Source: Stictocephala bisonia
Lineage: Eukaryota; Arthropoda; Insecta; Hemiptera; Membracidae
Reading direction: 5' to 3'
DNA: 64,000 bases
NCBI GenBank assembly: GCA_035578905.1
Contig: JAQJVL010000245.1
Location: forward strand, 1,131,001-1,195,000
The position numbers were made by a program, and so were the translations under genes. Below the pieces are notes generated by a model, which was not told where the DNA came from, made no database searches, and saw nothing but the letters and a program-made list of their open reading frames with translations. This document shows, piece after piece, positions 23,690 through 34,674 of this stretch (the first letter of the stretch is position 1; the number at the start of each line of letters is the position of its first letter).

Positions 23690-23925
23690 AAATAGTCCTC
23701 AAAGCACACTACATAAATCAAAGTTGATTTTCCACTCTAGTACGTTTTGGGCGTACACACTAGCTCGTGTCAACGCTAAGGGAGAGCGGTACGGGAGATG
23801 CGTGATTTGAACGCTGCGACGGTCGCTCCTGCACTGACTGGTGGATGCGCGCGCAGCGCCACTGTGGACAAGCCTTGAACTACGCCCCTCACTGCTCCTT
23901 AACCGTATTGATGGAATGGTCATAA
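23690..23925 (-). promoter_or_regulatory. GC-rich, CpG-containing upstream block
   Basis: A second GC-rich island about 500-700 bp upstream of the exon, with the CpG-dense word ggatgcgcgcgcagcgcc and a TCAGTG initiator-like word on the minus strand near 23838. It may be an upstream promoter or a non-coding first exon of the same gene. A minus-strand frame of 74 codons (MTIPSIRLRSSEGRSSRLVH...) is open here but has no protein-like features. Confidence 0.35.
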
Positions 23926-23929
23926 TTAA

Positions 23930-24130
23930 TACTTGGATAGTCTATCGTTGTTTACTGGTCGCCCACCTCATCGGCTTGTGATTCAGTCCTAGCTGGGCCA
24001 CCCTACGTGGTCCGGCCCACTCGGGAATTTACATCGATTGCCTGCTGGGGCTAAGGTCATCGGCGATGCATTCTTACTCACCAGTGACTGTGGAACTTTT
24101 CATGTACGTTCACTTTTAGACTACTGTTTA
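23930..24130. other. Moderately GC-rich block, unidentified
   Basis: Contains ggtcgcccacctcatcggct, tacgtggtccggcccactcg and gctaaggtcatcggcgatgc. It looks like part of a dispersed element or of the upstream regulatory region. There is no second copy in the window to decide. Confidence 0.3.
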
Positions 24131-24289
24131 AGAATGCGATAGTATTTAATATTTTATAAGACAACATACTAATATATAAAAATTATAATAATTTGTAAAA
24201 ATATAATCTCTACAAGTTTTACTAATATACATAAAAATTGTATATGGGAATTGTCAAGTTATCTGCCAACAAAATTAACGCTATTTAAA

Positions 24290-24830
24290 TAAATGGTTCC
24301 AAAGAATTGGCGCAAACTGTCCCCCATATTAAACACTAAAAAATCAAAACTTTGAAAATTACCAGTTTGATTCATAATTATTTTTTCCATAACTGAAAAA
24401 CTAGTCAAGCTAGAGACATGTGATTTTTACTAAAATATATTAAATTGTAAATCACACCATTCCTCCAAATTTAATGAAAATCGCTAGAGCCATTTGGAGA
24501 AAATTCTATTTTTGTATGTTTTTTGCCCACCATTTTTTTTTTTATTTTAAAAAAGTGAAAAAATGTTTTTAAGATATTAGCTAATTACACATACATACCA
24601 AATGCCATATAAATGTATTCATCCCTTTGATCTCCAGCGAAATGCACATACATATAGACAAACACACATACGGACAGACACCAAAATTTTTTTTCGAAAA
24701 AAACACTTTTTTCGTTCTGGGAACCCTAAAATGGATTTTTAGACCAACTTGTAAAAAAAATTGTTTACGATCACAATACTTTCTCTATGTTAACGCATGT
24801 GGGAGAAAGTAAAAAATAACTATAATCTAA
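24290..24830. mobile_element. Possible non-autonomous dispersed element
   Basis: AT-rich block with ggcgcaaactgtcccccat near its left end, an internal gagccatttggagaaaatt, and a run of cacatacatatagacaaaca and cacatacggacagacac near 24640-24682. Runs of this kind are typical of the 3' part of abundant insect dispersed repeats. No second copy is present in the window, so the call is tentative. Confidence 0.35.
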
Positions 24831-25440
24831 ATCCCCATTAGGTAATTAGTTATGTTACCTATATAACAGTGAATATTTCCCAGCGTTTAGAAATTCTTCT
24901 ATTGAGTCTTAGGCAATAACTCTAAAAACATCATGACCTTTAAAAAATAATTATTAAATATATTGTTAACACTAGTCTTAATTGACTTATTTATCATATA
25001 CACAATGAGGTAACCTTTCAAATTTAATGATATCGTGGGATGGATATAACATAAAATTCTGACTTGTAAGGGTTTCTAAACCTTATTACATGTAGGTAAT
25101 ACAAAAACAATGTACATACTCTTCACGACATTTCCGGAACCACTGAACAAATGTTTATTAAATTTTGAGGCAAGCTAGATGTTGTATCATAGAGACCCAC
25201 TAAGAAAGGACTTCTTAACATTCAATTCCTAGACCAGTACGTCAACTGGCGGGGGCGTAGAAAACCACCCTGTAGTAAACAAGGGTTGTAGGCTTGATTA
25301 TTTAATTTTCATTTTTTTATATATATATATTTACACATTTCAAGACGAACAAACTCAAATATAAGGTTAGTTTATTATTTTTGTTTTTATTTTGTTACTT
25401 ATTTGTATTTTTTTATTTGTGGGATTTAATCAGTTTTATT
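24831..25440. other. AT-rich stretch, nothing recognised
   Basis: A short TA run lies at about 25319-25330. No gene or element seen. Confidence 0.45.
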
Positions 25441-26012
25441 AATTACTAGCACAGTGCCCGTCCTTCATACGTGGTTTACGTTGATATATATTGTGCTTAT
25501 TGCGTTCAGTAATGGCATCTGTATGACGCAACAGTGCGTTGTGGTTACGGTACCCCTAGGAAAGAAGACGGTAGGTATCACGCGCATCTCCTATGAAGTC
25601 GCATGGGCGAAACGGTAACAACAAACACACAACAAACTGTTCCAATTCCCGTAGCTTAAAATTCCAGCTGATAAGTGGTAAATGGCTTTCCTTCTATTTG
25701 ATGCACTAAATGATTCTATGCGGTTAGTAGATTTAGTTGGCAGTATTTTATCGAATATATCAAACCGGGTGATTTCGTCCATATGACGTCACAGTCTATT
25801 GCGCAGCCTCGTAGCGTGTTTTCTAGTTACCGTGGTTGTGGTTAGATTTGGTCCGGTATTTAGTTAAGATCTATGTAAGTTGTTTATTTATTCCAACAGA
25901 ATGAGTTAACCAGATACCCTTGGAATGTCCATGCAAAGTTTCAGTTGAATGGGTCCAGTAGTTTTTGCATGATTGAGTAACACACAGATAGACACTTATA
26001 TAATAGTACGAT
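25441..26012 (+). mobile_element. Dispersed element carrying a nested insertion
   Basis: Starts with actagcacagtgcccgtcc near 25445 and ends with agtttcagttgaatgggtcc, agtagtttttgcatgattga and acacagatagacacttata near 25935-26000. This arrangement is typical of an abundant class of short insect dispersed repeats. Its middle is interrupted by the inverted-repeat insertion at about 25534-25855. Confidence 0.5.
25534..25855. mobile_element. Small TIR element of the 11.8-kb family
   Basis: The ends read cggtacccctaggaaag (left) and, on the minus strand, cacggtaactagaaaac (right). The direct repeat gttgtggtta flanks both sides (about 25534-25543 and 25844-25853). It shares cacgcgcat and tgacgtcaca with the larger element at 11821-12824. 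It has no coding capacity. Confidence 0.55.
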
Positions 26013-26269
26013 TAGCCACTACAATGAAACGCTTCTCTAATCTTAACCAAGACAAGGACCAATTAACTATAATATAGTTGCATTACTATAAGTGTATGTA
26101 GTGCTTTTATAAAATAACGTTTTCACAACACTACCATGAGTTCAGCTGTTTTCGTTAAGTGTTTATAACCAGCGAAACGTCATATTTCTCACAGCTGTCT
26201 ATTGTTGACAGTCGAAAGTAACATTGTTTACGTTCGAAAATTTTCCACTATCAACAACCTTCAGCTTCC

Positions 26270-26631
26270 ATGCTAGTAGAAGGAGGCGGTGACTTGCTTA
26301 CACTAAAACGCCATGGAGGCTGGAAATCTTCTAATGTTGCTGAAGGATACATAGAAGACTCAATTGCAAGAAAAATACAGGTGTCCAAAAAAACTGTTTG
26401 CTCCATTAACCGCCTCTACCTCCACTGAAATCGCAGAAAAAGCAAGCACAAGTAAACAAGAGGTCGATGAATTTTTTCAAGATTGATGATATTTTTGAGG
26501 AAACAGATGAGGAAAGTGGTCATCAAACAGAGAACAATATTTTGAATGTATTGAATAAAATTCCTAATAAAGGAATATCTGTTTCCAACAATCATAACTG
26601 TCCAATCAATTTAAATGTGCATTTGAAATAG
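26270..26631 (+). pseudogene. Crypton-type tyrosine recombinase, C-terminal remnant
   Basis: Open from 26270 to a stop at 26426: LVEGGGDLLTLKRHGGWKSS, then NVAEGYIEDSIARKIQ. The pattern GDLLTLKRHGGWKSS..AE.YI matches the end of the tyrosine-recombinase catalytic domain of Cryptons, where the HGGW segment holds the second active-site histidine region and the Y of GYI is the nucleophile. After a stop and frame change, a second piece at 26485-26631 reads DDIFEETDEESG and ends SVSNNHNCPINLNVHLK, resembling the asparagine/serine-rich tails of the family. The N-terminal part with the catalytic arginine is absent, so this is a broken, truncated copy. Confidence 0.7.
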
Positions 26632-26930
26632 TAGAGCTGATTTTATAAAATGTTCCTAAAATGTTCGTAATTAAATAAAAAGTTAACATTCCAACATTTT
26701 TTATTCAGTAGTGTTGTGAAAAATATCGTTCAAAACGCAAGTGAAAATGTTTTGCATGTTCTCTACCAATTGCTCGACAAGTCTCGCACTTCAAACATAT
26801 GGTCTCGAACATGCAAAATCCCATTTTCCACTCTTGTTATGAAATATACTATTCTATATGCATCACGAATTAATATACTGATCGTTAAGGTATGGGTGAA
26901 TATATATTACGGATGACAGTCACGAGTCAA
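26632..26930. other. AT-rich stretch, nothing recognised
   Basis: A 66-codon frame at 26716 has no recognisable feature. Confidence 0.4.
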
Positions 26931-27110
26931 ACTAAGATTGACTATACCTTAGAAAGTGTCTTTAACTACAGCCCAATAACAAAGGAACAATGGTTGATCG
27001 GCTGATCCCTTTCAATAATTGTTATGACTTTTTTGGGCTTGAACGGAGAACCTTTAGGTTATAAAGCTGGGGGTTAACTGGGCCAACTACGCCACTAAAC
27101 AATTAGCGAA
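26931..27110 (-). repeat. Rep-B copy, partial
   Basis: The plus strand shows accttagaaagtgtctttaa, cagcccaataacaaaggaac and cggagaacctttaggttata, in the same order as the Rep-B copy at 39498-39765. The part shared with Rep-A is mostly missing. Confidence 0.65.
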
Positions 27111-27515
27111 TGATTGATATCGTTCAATTTAATAAAGCCCGTAATTTAAGTTTATTTATAAGTCATGCAATGTTCTCTGAGTAAAATACTTCGGAAAACA
27201 CAATTAATCAAGACAGAGTAGGATTAATTTAGACGTTCGGTAAAGTAATTAATTTGTTACTGTCCATAACATTTCACTAATAATTTTGTAATTGTCTACT
27301 TTGTAGCATTTTTGTGTTTTATAAAGTTAGCAAAGTTACTATTCAAAAGCAGCTTGTAAATTTATATTTCATAGATGAAAATAAACAAATATTGTTCATC
27401 TATTCAATTTTAACTAATATATTTATATCACTATAATTTCAAAAGCAGAAGTGTTATGGTATATCAATGTTAATGTACTTACGAAGCGGCGATCGTGGTT
27501 ATATTATTCACTATT
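27111..27515. other. AT-rich stretch, nothing recognised
   Basis: Nothing recognised. Confidence 0.4.
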
Positions 27516-27835
27516 CATCATTAAGACGCCGATCGTAGAGATATGGAGCAGTTCGTACTAGTGTGATGAGTGTAGTCTTGTTACTATCTAAGGTTTAATG
27601 TTCCTTAGAAATAACCATTTATCAACGCCCAATACAAAAGCCAAGGATCTAAGGTAGCTACACTGTTACGTGGAAACCGAACCAGGCAGTAATGGTCTGA
27701 TTTTGACCTTACTGACAAGCTCTGATCACCACCCAACACGGAAACACAGACCTTTCTTGTGTAGTGTCCACGTCAATGTCAACCATTGAGCGGACGCTGT
27801 GTCAGTATTAAAAGGACCGAGAAATAACCTATCGC
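27516..27835 (-). repeat. Rep-A copy, 5'-truncated
   Basis: Minus-strand copy from the 3' end (agacgccgatcgtagagata near 27522) through gttacgtggaaaccgaacca and cgtcaatgtcaaccattgag to aggaccgagaaataacctat. The gcagtgctgtaacc head is missing. Confidence 0.8.
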
Positions 27836-28680
27836 AAATATTAAAAATATAAACCCAACATGTGATAGACATTCAATATGCATAAACAACACAACTATTA
27901 ATAATTAACTGAAAATAGAATATACAAAGACGACATTGATGAGTATTTACAAGCAAACATTTTTCACAAGTTGGACATAGTTTGTAAGATTATCGTCAAT
28001 TCTGCTTGTAATTGTATATTTAATTCAACCTACGTGTATTAGAAACATCATTTTTCATTTCCTGTGAAGAAACCTCATATTGTTAAAATAAATACGATTG
28101 CGATGTATATTTCACAAGTTATTCCATATGAAAGAAACATTTGTGATTTTGAAATGGTTTTAAGTTTTCAGTAAAAATGCTCTACGTATGCACATTTTAA
28201 GTCCATTTCTAATGATCTTATTTTAATTGACATCAGATATGCAGACTATTTGCCAAAACTTGTTCCTCGTTTCTAGAATACTTAATTGTTTATACAACAT
28301 AACGTATACACCTTTCATGATGTAAATATAGAAAGAATATCATAAACAATGTTTTCTTACCTTTATGACTGTTAAAAGCTTTTCAAACAGGCCCTAATGA
28401 GTTGATTGAGCAAACATCCTTTACAAAGAAGAACAAAGGAAATATGTTTCTTTGTGCATATCGTTTCTCTCTACGACGTTTGTTTATCAAAGGTATGTCC
28501 AATACGTATGTTTTTACTATAAGTTTTACTGTACTGAGATTCAGATCAATTTTTCAAATGTATCGAGATGTGTATTTGTGATAAAAGTATGAAAATGTAA
28601 TAGTTTACAGGAAAGGAATTGTATTTCTCTTTTTTTTATGATTGAAAAGTATTTGAATATTTTAAAATTACTATTATTCC
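27836..28680. other. AT-rich stretch, nothing recognised
   Basis: Nothing recognised. Confidence 0.45.
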
Positions 28681-29115
28681 TTATTAAAACGCTGATCGTC
28701 AAGATATGGGTGAATATGAGGGGCGAATGAGTGTAATGAGGGTAGATGAACTAGTGTAGTCATGTTACCAACTAAGGTCGACTGTTCCTCATAAAGATAT
28801 ATTTATTAATAGTCCAATAGCTAGGGCAACTAAGGGACCTACAGCTTTTACGTGGAATCCGAACCACGTACTTTTAATCTGATTTTCAGCTAACTAACAA
28901 GCCTGATACTCAGTTCTCTTCCTACACAGCATCTGAAGCTTCATTACCATCCAACATTAACACCTGAAACCTTTCTAGTGGTATCCACGTCGATGGCAAA
29001 CCATTGAGCGTACGATGTCCTGTCGGTATTAAGAGGACCAGTATAGAATCTATCGCCTACAATCTCACCACTTTGTCTCCATGAAGCTGGGCTACAGCAC
29101 TGCGCCACCAGAGTC
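28681..29115 (-). repeat. Rep-A copy, full length
   Basis: Minus-strand copy with all landmarks: 3' end aacgctgatcgtcaagatat (28687), ttacgtggaatccgaaccac (28849), atggcaaaccattgagcgta, and the head reading tagcactgcgccaccagag near 29095-29112, which is the reverse complement of tggtggcgcagtgcta. The element is about 430 bp long. A 74-codon frame overlapping it is accidental. Confidence 0.85.
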
Positions 29116-29439
29116 GACTGATTAATATAAATGAATTTTAAATGGAATATAAAAATATTTACATCCACCGCTTTAGAGTAAAGAACATTTTTCCGGGGTG
29201 ATGCTGTACGATAGTATTTTAAAGATTATTATCTAGATTATAGAGAGTTAACGTAAAGCTCAGGTAAAAAGGAATGTAAATGTTTATTAACATTTTGACC
29301 ACATTAATTACACGACTTTCTTTTATAAAATTTCACGAGTTAAAGGGAAAACTGGCACCTAAACTGACCTCAAAAACAAAATGAAACAAAATCTTTTATT
29401 ATAATCAAACAAAAAATTATAGTAAAATATTTTGTTAAT
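29116..29439. other. AT-rich stretch, nothing recognised
   Basis: Nothing recognised. Confidence 0.4.
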
Positions 29440-29600
29440 GGGTGAATTGGTAGACCTGAACGGTCTAAGGTGCCTGGGTTAGAGATAGCGCAGGGCCCTT
29501 ACGGGACGTGGAATATTTGTGACTAATATTCACATTGTACTGTACTGCTTCTCCCCATTACTTTGCCTGAGTGAGTTGTAGTTGATCAAGAAACATATTT
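29440..29600 (+). mobile_element. Possible tRNA-derived SINE
   Basis: The word ggtctaaggtgcctgggtta followed by gagatagcgcagggccc and gggacgtggaatatttgtga resembles a common insect SINE head, where gtctaaggcgc and an unusual tRNA-like middle precede a T-rich tail. Box B is not intact. Only one copy in the window. Confidence 0.4.
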
Positions 29601-30210
29601 CAAACCTGTTTCATATTAATAATCATGCATTGTATATCTTATGGGTGAGCATAACTAATTAAATTGCACAGTTCCCTTCCGACTTAGAGTATAATTTTCA
29701 CCATTTTGTTTTAATTTCCAAAAATTACGTAGGGAGTAGGGAACGTGTTGAATTCCCGAAATATGTATTTGTTACTGGAATATGATCCTATTTTAGGGTG
29801 ATTAAAAGTTTATGACAGTTTTATTAATAGATCGGTATAATAATTCTAACTCAAATTACAACACGTACTATGAAAATAGTGTTAAGTGTATACATGTTTA
29901 CATATTTACATGTAAATAGTGAATCTCAGAGGTACACGTGAAGGGTATAACTGCTGTGAATTCACTGCCACCTCGGTCAGGGTGGAGTCTCTGGTAGGTG
30001 GAGTGGGTGGGGCTTGCGCAGTGCACTAGTATCTATTAAAATGACCTACAAAAATTTGATGTATTGAATTTATATCAAGAATTGTACATTGCAGTTCCAC
30101 TTAAAACCTTGTGTTGTAATTGGTTTTTATCGGTTTAACGCTATAACGTGCTGTAGATTTTAAAAATGCATATCAGTTTATTTTAACTCTACTGTAATAG
30201 AAATATAATA
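29601..30210. other. AT-rich stretch with a GC-richer patch
   Basis: A small GC-richer patch at 29960-30030 (gccacctcggtcagggtgga, ggtggagtgggtggggcttg) has no recognisable gene or element. Confidence 0.4.
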
Positions 30211-30654
30211 TAACGAGTGAGAAAAAATATGGAAACGCTTTCACAACTCTTGTATGACTTTACTTGTAAAAATTAAATCTTCTACATGACCTTGGTTATA
30301 AAGAATATACTTTTTGACGCCATTCGTGAAATTTCAGGTGGAGTTGAACGAAAATCCTAAAGGAAGCCTAGATTGAGTTTGGTATCAAATGAAAGCTTTA
30401 TTCAATAGAAATTAATTGCCACAAACCGGACTTCGAAAGGTTTATCCTTTCCAGAGTAGTGGTAATTTGAATTTCAAAGTAACTAATTTGAACAATATAA
30501 TTTCTCCCCTATTTAACGGTTTTAAGTAAATTATTCTTATCAAATATTATAATTTATGGAACACAATTATTTTTTAAAAGTTTAAAATATGACATTATGT
30601 ATGGAAAAAATAACTTTGTTGTAAAAGCGTTTCCATTTTTTTGTCCACTCTGTA
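30211..30654. mobile_element. Tc1/mariner-type MITE, 440 bp, TA target duplication
   Basis: TA at 30211-30212 and 30653-30654 flank imperfect terminal inverted repeats of about 35 bp. The left end reads acgagtgagaaaaaatatgg then aaacgctttcacaa. The right end, on the minus strand, reads cagagtggacaaaaaaatgg then aaacgcttttacaa. No transposase frame is present. TA duplication and Tc1-like ends fit a non-autonomous Tc1/mariner element. Confidence 0.75.
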
Positions 30655-30699
30655 TAGTAAAACAAAAAATACCATTCGAGTTCTGTGATACAGTGATTG

Positions 30700-30790
30700 T
30701 TTCGCCCTGAGGATGGCTTACTGTAATGTAGCCGAAACTTCGGCAATGTTAGTACTTAGCCCAGTGACGCGGTCGAACCCCGAAGACCTA
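30700..30790 (+). other. Hammerhead-core-like motif
   Basis: CTGAGGA at 30707-30713 is followed by a stem ggct (30715-30718) / agcc (30730-30733) and GAAAC at 30734-30738, the order of the hammerhead ribozyme core (CUGANGA, stem II, GAAA). A convincing stem I and a cleavage triplet in the right place are not seen, so it is either degenerate or chance. Confidence 0.3.
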
Positions 30791-30842
30791 GAATTTGTTA
30801 GTGTTTGTTTGTTTTTTAGTCATCTAAATTCGTTTGTTAGTC

Positions 30843-30883
30843 ATCTTCATAGATGACTACCGTGGAAGCCTATCTATGAAGAT
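30843..30883. repeat. 12-bp inverted repeat
   Basis: atcttcatagat (30843-30854) and its exact reverse complement (30872-30883) flank 17 bases. It may be part of the same unidentified element as the hammerhead-like motif. Confidence 0.6.
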
Positions 30884-30904
30884 AAAACTTAGTTTAACCT
30901 GATT

Positions 30905-30990
30905 GTTAAGTTATCTTGCTAACCTACTGGTTAGCACTCCTGACTTAAATGCAGAGGATCACGAGTTTAAATATCACAAGGTCTACCTAA
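30905..30990 (+). mobile_element. tRNA-like SINE head or tRNA pseudogene
   Basis: Reads ctactggttagcactcctga (box A-like), then gcagaggatcacgagtttaa (decayed box B) at tRNA-like spacing. The acceptor stem does not pair, so it is not a working tRNA. Confidence 0.45.
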
Positions 30991-31239
30991 ATTTACCTCT
31001 TTGGTTTTGGTCCACTGTTCCATAAAAAAGTTTTAAGGCACAGTAAAATTGCCACTAACGTTGAAGTACAAAATGTATAGTAAATACGAGTTTCAATATA
31101 AATTATAGATTTTATGTTGTGATAAAGCCCAATTTTTTTTTTTTTTCCAGTAAGATAATACAATAATTAACATACAAACTTACTCGGATATGGAAGATAG
31201 TGGTTTATAAATGGGAAAACCCACAAATATATTCATGTC
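30991..31239. other. AT-rich spacer
   Basis: Unique AT-rich DNA with a T-run near 31133-31147. Confidence 0.4.
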
Positions 31240-31670
31240 AGCACTAGAGGTGCAGTGCTGTAATCCAACTACTTGGGAAAAAATTGTGTAGATATTGTAG
31301 GCGATAGGTTCTATCCTCGGTCCTCTTAATACTGACACAGTGACCGCTCAATGGTTGCCATCGGCTTGTACACTACTAGATAAGTTCATGTTGGGTGATA
31401 GGCAGGTTCCGAATGTTGTGTAGGGAATTTAGTATAGACTCGTCAGTTAGCTGAACATTTGATCAATACTACGTGGTTCAGATTCTACACGTTACAAGTC
31501 CCTTAATTGCCCTAGCTATTGGGCTATTAATAGGTGACTCTTTCTAAGGAACAGTCGACCTTAGTTAGTAACAATGACTACACTCGTCCTCCATACTATC
31601 ACACTCATTTACTCCTCTTAATCACCACTATCTCTTCGGTCAGCGTCTTAGTTATGAATAGTGAATATGT
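31240..31670 (+). repeat. Rep-A copy, full length
   Basis: Head gaggtgcagtgctgtaatcc near 31248, then gtaggcgataggttctatcc, ggttgccatcggcttgtaca, tactacgtggttcagattct, gctattgggctattaatagg and the 3' end with actatctcttcggtcagcgt. It is about 430 bp long and ends 215 bp before the 24-bp G-rich array. Confidence 0.9.
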
Positions 31671-31884
31671 TTACTAATATAAACAAAATACACAAAACTA
31701 CGATCTCATGATAGATTATGCAAAAAACTGTGTATTAATTTATTTTGCTCAATAACAGAGTGTCATTATCTAACGTTAGAGAAAACATCTGCTTGACCAG
31801 CCAGCATTACGGCATTGGTGTAAGGTTATAAGTAAATAGATTTACTAAGGCAAACTAATATATACGAGTATTTACGTAACTGTG

Positions 31885-33195
31885 ATTTTCTTACACTCGT
31901 GCGTGTATGGGTGATTGGGCGAGTGCGTGTATAGGTGGTTGGGCGAGTGCGTGTATGGGTGGTTGGGTGAGAGTGTGTCTATAGATGGTTGGGCGAGTGC
32001 GTGTATGGGTGGGTGGGTGAGTGCGTGTATAGGTGGTTGGGCGAGTGCGTGTATGAGTGGTTTGGCGAGTGTGTGTCTGGGTGGGTGGGTGAGTGCGTCT
32101 ATAGGTGGTTGGGCGAGTGTGTGTATAAGTGGTATGGCGAGTGTTGGTATGGGTGAGTGGGCGAGTGCATATATGGGTGGGTGGGCGAGTGCGTGTATAG
32201 GTGGTTGGGCGAGTGCGAGTAAGGGTAGGTGGGCGAGTGCATGTATGAATGGGTGGGCGAGTGCATGTATGGGTGGGTGGGCGAGTGCATGTATGGGTGG
32301 ATGGGCGAGTCGTGTATGGGTGGTTAGTCGAGTGCGTGTATGGGTGGGTAGGCGAGTGTATGTATGGGTGGGTGAGTGAGTACATGTGTAGGTGGGTGGC
32401 GAGTGCGTGTATGATTAGGGTTGGGGTGTGCGTATATGAGTGGGTTGGCGAGTGAGTGTATGGGTGGATGGGCGAGTGCATGTATGGGTAGGTGGGCGGG
32501 TGCGTGTATTGGTGGGTGGGTTAGTACGTGAATAGGTGGGTTGGTGAGTGCGTGTACGAGTGGGTGGGCGAGTGCGTGTTTGGGTGGGTGGGTTAGTACG
32601 TGTATGGGTGAGTGGGTGAGTGAGTGTATGGGTGGATTGGCGAGGTCGTGTATGGGTGGTTAGGTGAGTGCTTATATGGGTGGGTAGGCGAGTGTGCGTG
32701 GTTGGGTGGGTGAGTGCGTGTATAGGTGGTATGGCGAGTGCCGGTATGGGTGGGTGGGCGAGTGCATGTATGAGTGGGTGGGTGAGTGCGTGTATAGGTG
32801 GGTGGGCGAGTGCGTGTATGGGTGGGTGGGCGAGTGCATGTATGGATGGGTGGGCGAGTGCATGTATGGGTGGATGGGCGAATGCGTGTATGGGTAGGTG
32901 GGCGAGGTCGTGTATGGGTGGTTAGTCGAGTGCGTGTATGGGAAGGTAGGCGAGTGTATGTATGGGTGGGTGAGTGAGTACATGTGTAGGTGGGTGGCGA
33001 GTGCGTGTATGATTAGGGTTGGGGTGTGCGTATATGAGTGGGTTGGCGAGTGAGTGTATGGGTGGATTGGCGAGTGCGTGTATGGGTAGGTAGGCGAGTG
33101 CGTGTATAGGTGGGTGGGTGAGTACGTGTATAGATGGGGGAGTGAGTGTGGATATGGGTGGGTTTGGGAGTGCGTGTATGGGTGGTTGAGTGAGT
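31885..33195 (+). repeat. 24-bp G-rich minisatellite, about 54 copies
   Basis: The unit gggtgggtgggcgagtgcgt plus gtat is 24 bp. Because 24 is a multiple of three, frames up to 196 codons stay open on both strands (for example THSPTHPY repeats on the minus strand). They are not genes. A distinctive block (atgattagggttggggtgtg) occurs at 32411 and 33009, 598 bp apart, showing a segmental duplication within the array. The plus strand has many closely spaced GGG runs. Confidence 0.97.
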
Positions 33196-34674
33196 TAATA
33201 CTTCTCTTGCATGAACCCACACAAAATCGTAAGTGTACGCAGGTCAATTGGGTAAGGAAAAATAACTCGATATTTTATGTAACTCCCGATGTGCACTTGA
33301 TTTATTTAATGATAAACCGTGCAAGACTTAGATAAGAAGTTGTATTAAATTTACTCAGAAAAGTTATTTCTAGAAATATTTACCGTTTGTATAACACTAA
33401 AATAAATAACCAAATGATAATCAATGCAACAGTACAGTTTATTTTGAGTGCCTAAATTAACATAGCTCGTCTATTGTGTCTTCTATATTTTAAGATTATT
33501 TTAGTGTATGTCTGATTCTAAATTTATTTACGATAGCTTGCAGATTTATAATAAATATCATAAAGCATTAAAAACATAAATATGCTCTAAAATAACAAAA
33601 TAGGTCATAATTAGGTTTGACAACCTTAAGACTTGTACTTGTCTGTATTTTTATCTATAGGTGCATTTCACTATATTATAATATATATTACATTGTATAT
33701 AACTTATTTTACATATACAGTAGTTTTGTATAGTTCTATAAATAGATAAACCAAATAAGAGCAGTTTATGTTTCTCTATGGATAGTAAATCAACAAACAA
33801 ACAAAAACTGTTTTTTTTTCCAAATAAATCAAATTGAAATTAATTAAACTATGTTCATATATTTATCGTCTTTTATTATTGTTTTTATGATTTCGCAGTG
33901 TCTTCAATCACAATATAATTTTTTTAATTAAAAATACAGCGTAATGTTGTTTAAAAGTTGTCCATCTCTTAAATCTATAAGTAGGTCATTTATACAACTA
34001 TTTATATATCTAGAACTGTGTGTTAAATATAATATGAAATAATTAATATACCTTGACAATATATATAATTCGTTCGATAGCTGTAATTTATAATTTGATT
34101 ACCTTATAAAATGGTGACCCTTAAAATAGTGATTCTAGTAATAAAGATGTTTTAAATGGTAAAATCACAGTGCTAATAAAGAAATCCGATTACAATGAAT
34201 GGTTTAAAAGCAACGTAATCGCCTTAAATAGTCACCTCCTACAGTCAGGCCCAGGATATACTTGTGCTTTCACCCCAAACCGTTATCTCCCCGCCATTGT
34301 TCATGGACACAGAGGGTTAATATGTTAAATACGTGGAACGGATACAACGGGTTTCGTTAATATGATTGTCTAGTGTGAGCGTTACTACCTTTGCAGTGAA
34401 CAATATATGGCAGAGCCTATTACTAACACAACGGATCTTTTAGAGGGACGGATTTCACCCCTCCATTTCTTCTAAATCAACCCCTACCATTATCCATAAA
34501 TCCTTCGTCTATCATACTTCATTTCTTATCATCATCCCATCAATTAATCCTCAATTGGTATTTCGAAAATCCTTCTATTATCAAACTAAAAAGAACGTAT
34601 AAACTTTTTCCACGAGCATTAAAATATATAATTCCCTAAATACAAATAAAAACTAGATCAACCTCGATGGAAGG
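33196..34674. other. AT-rich stretch, no gene seen
   Basis: No gene or element recognised. From 34230 to 34500 the sequence is a little more GC-rich, without an open frame of note. Confidence 0.45.

Noticed and set aside
23699..23923. 74-codon minus-strand frame as a gene
   Set aside because: Open mainly because of the local GC richness; the translation has no motif, and the position fits a promoter or non-coding exon better.
31891..33247. Frames up to 196 codons rich in T, H, S, P and Y
   Set aside because: Products of the 24-bp repeat read in several frames on both strands. No start context, domain or splice signal.
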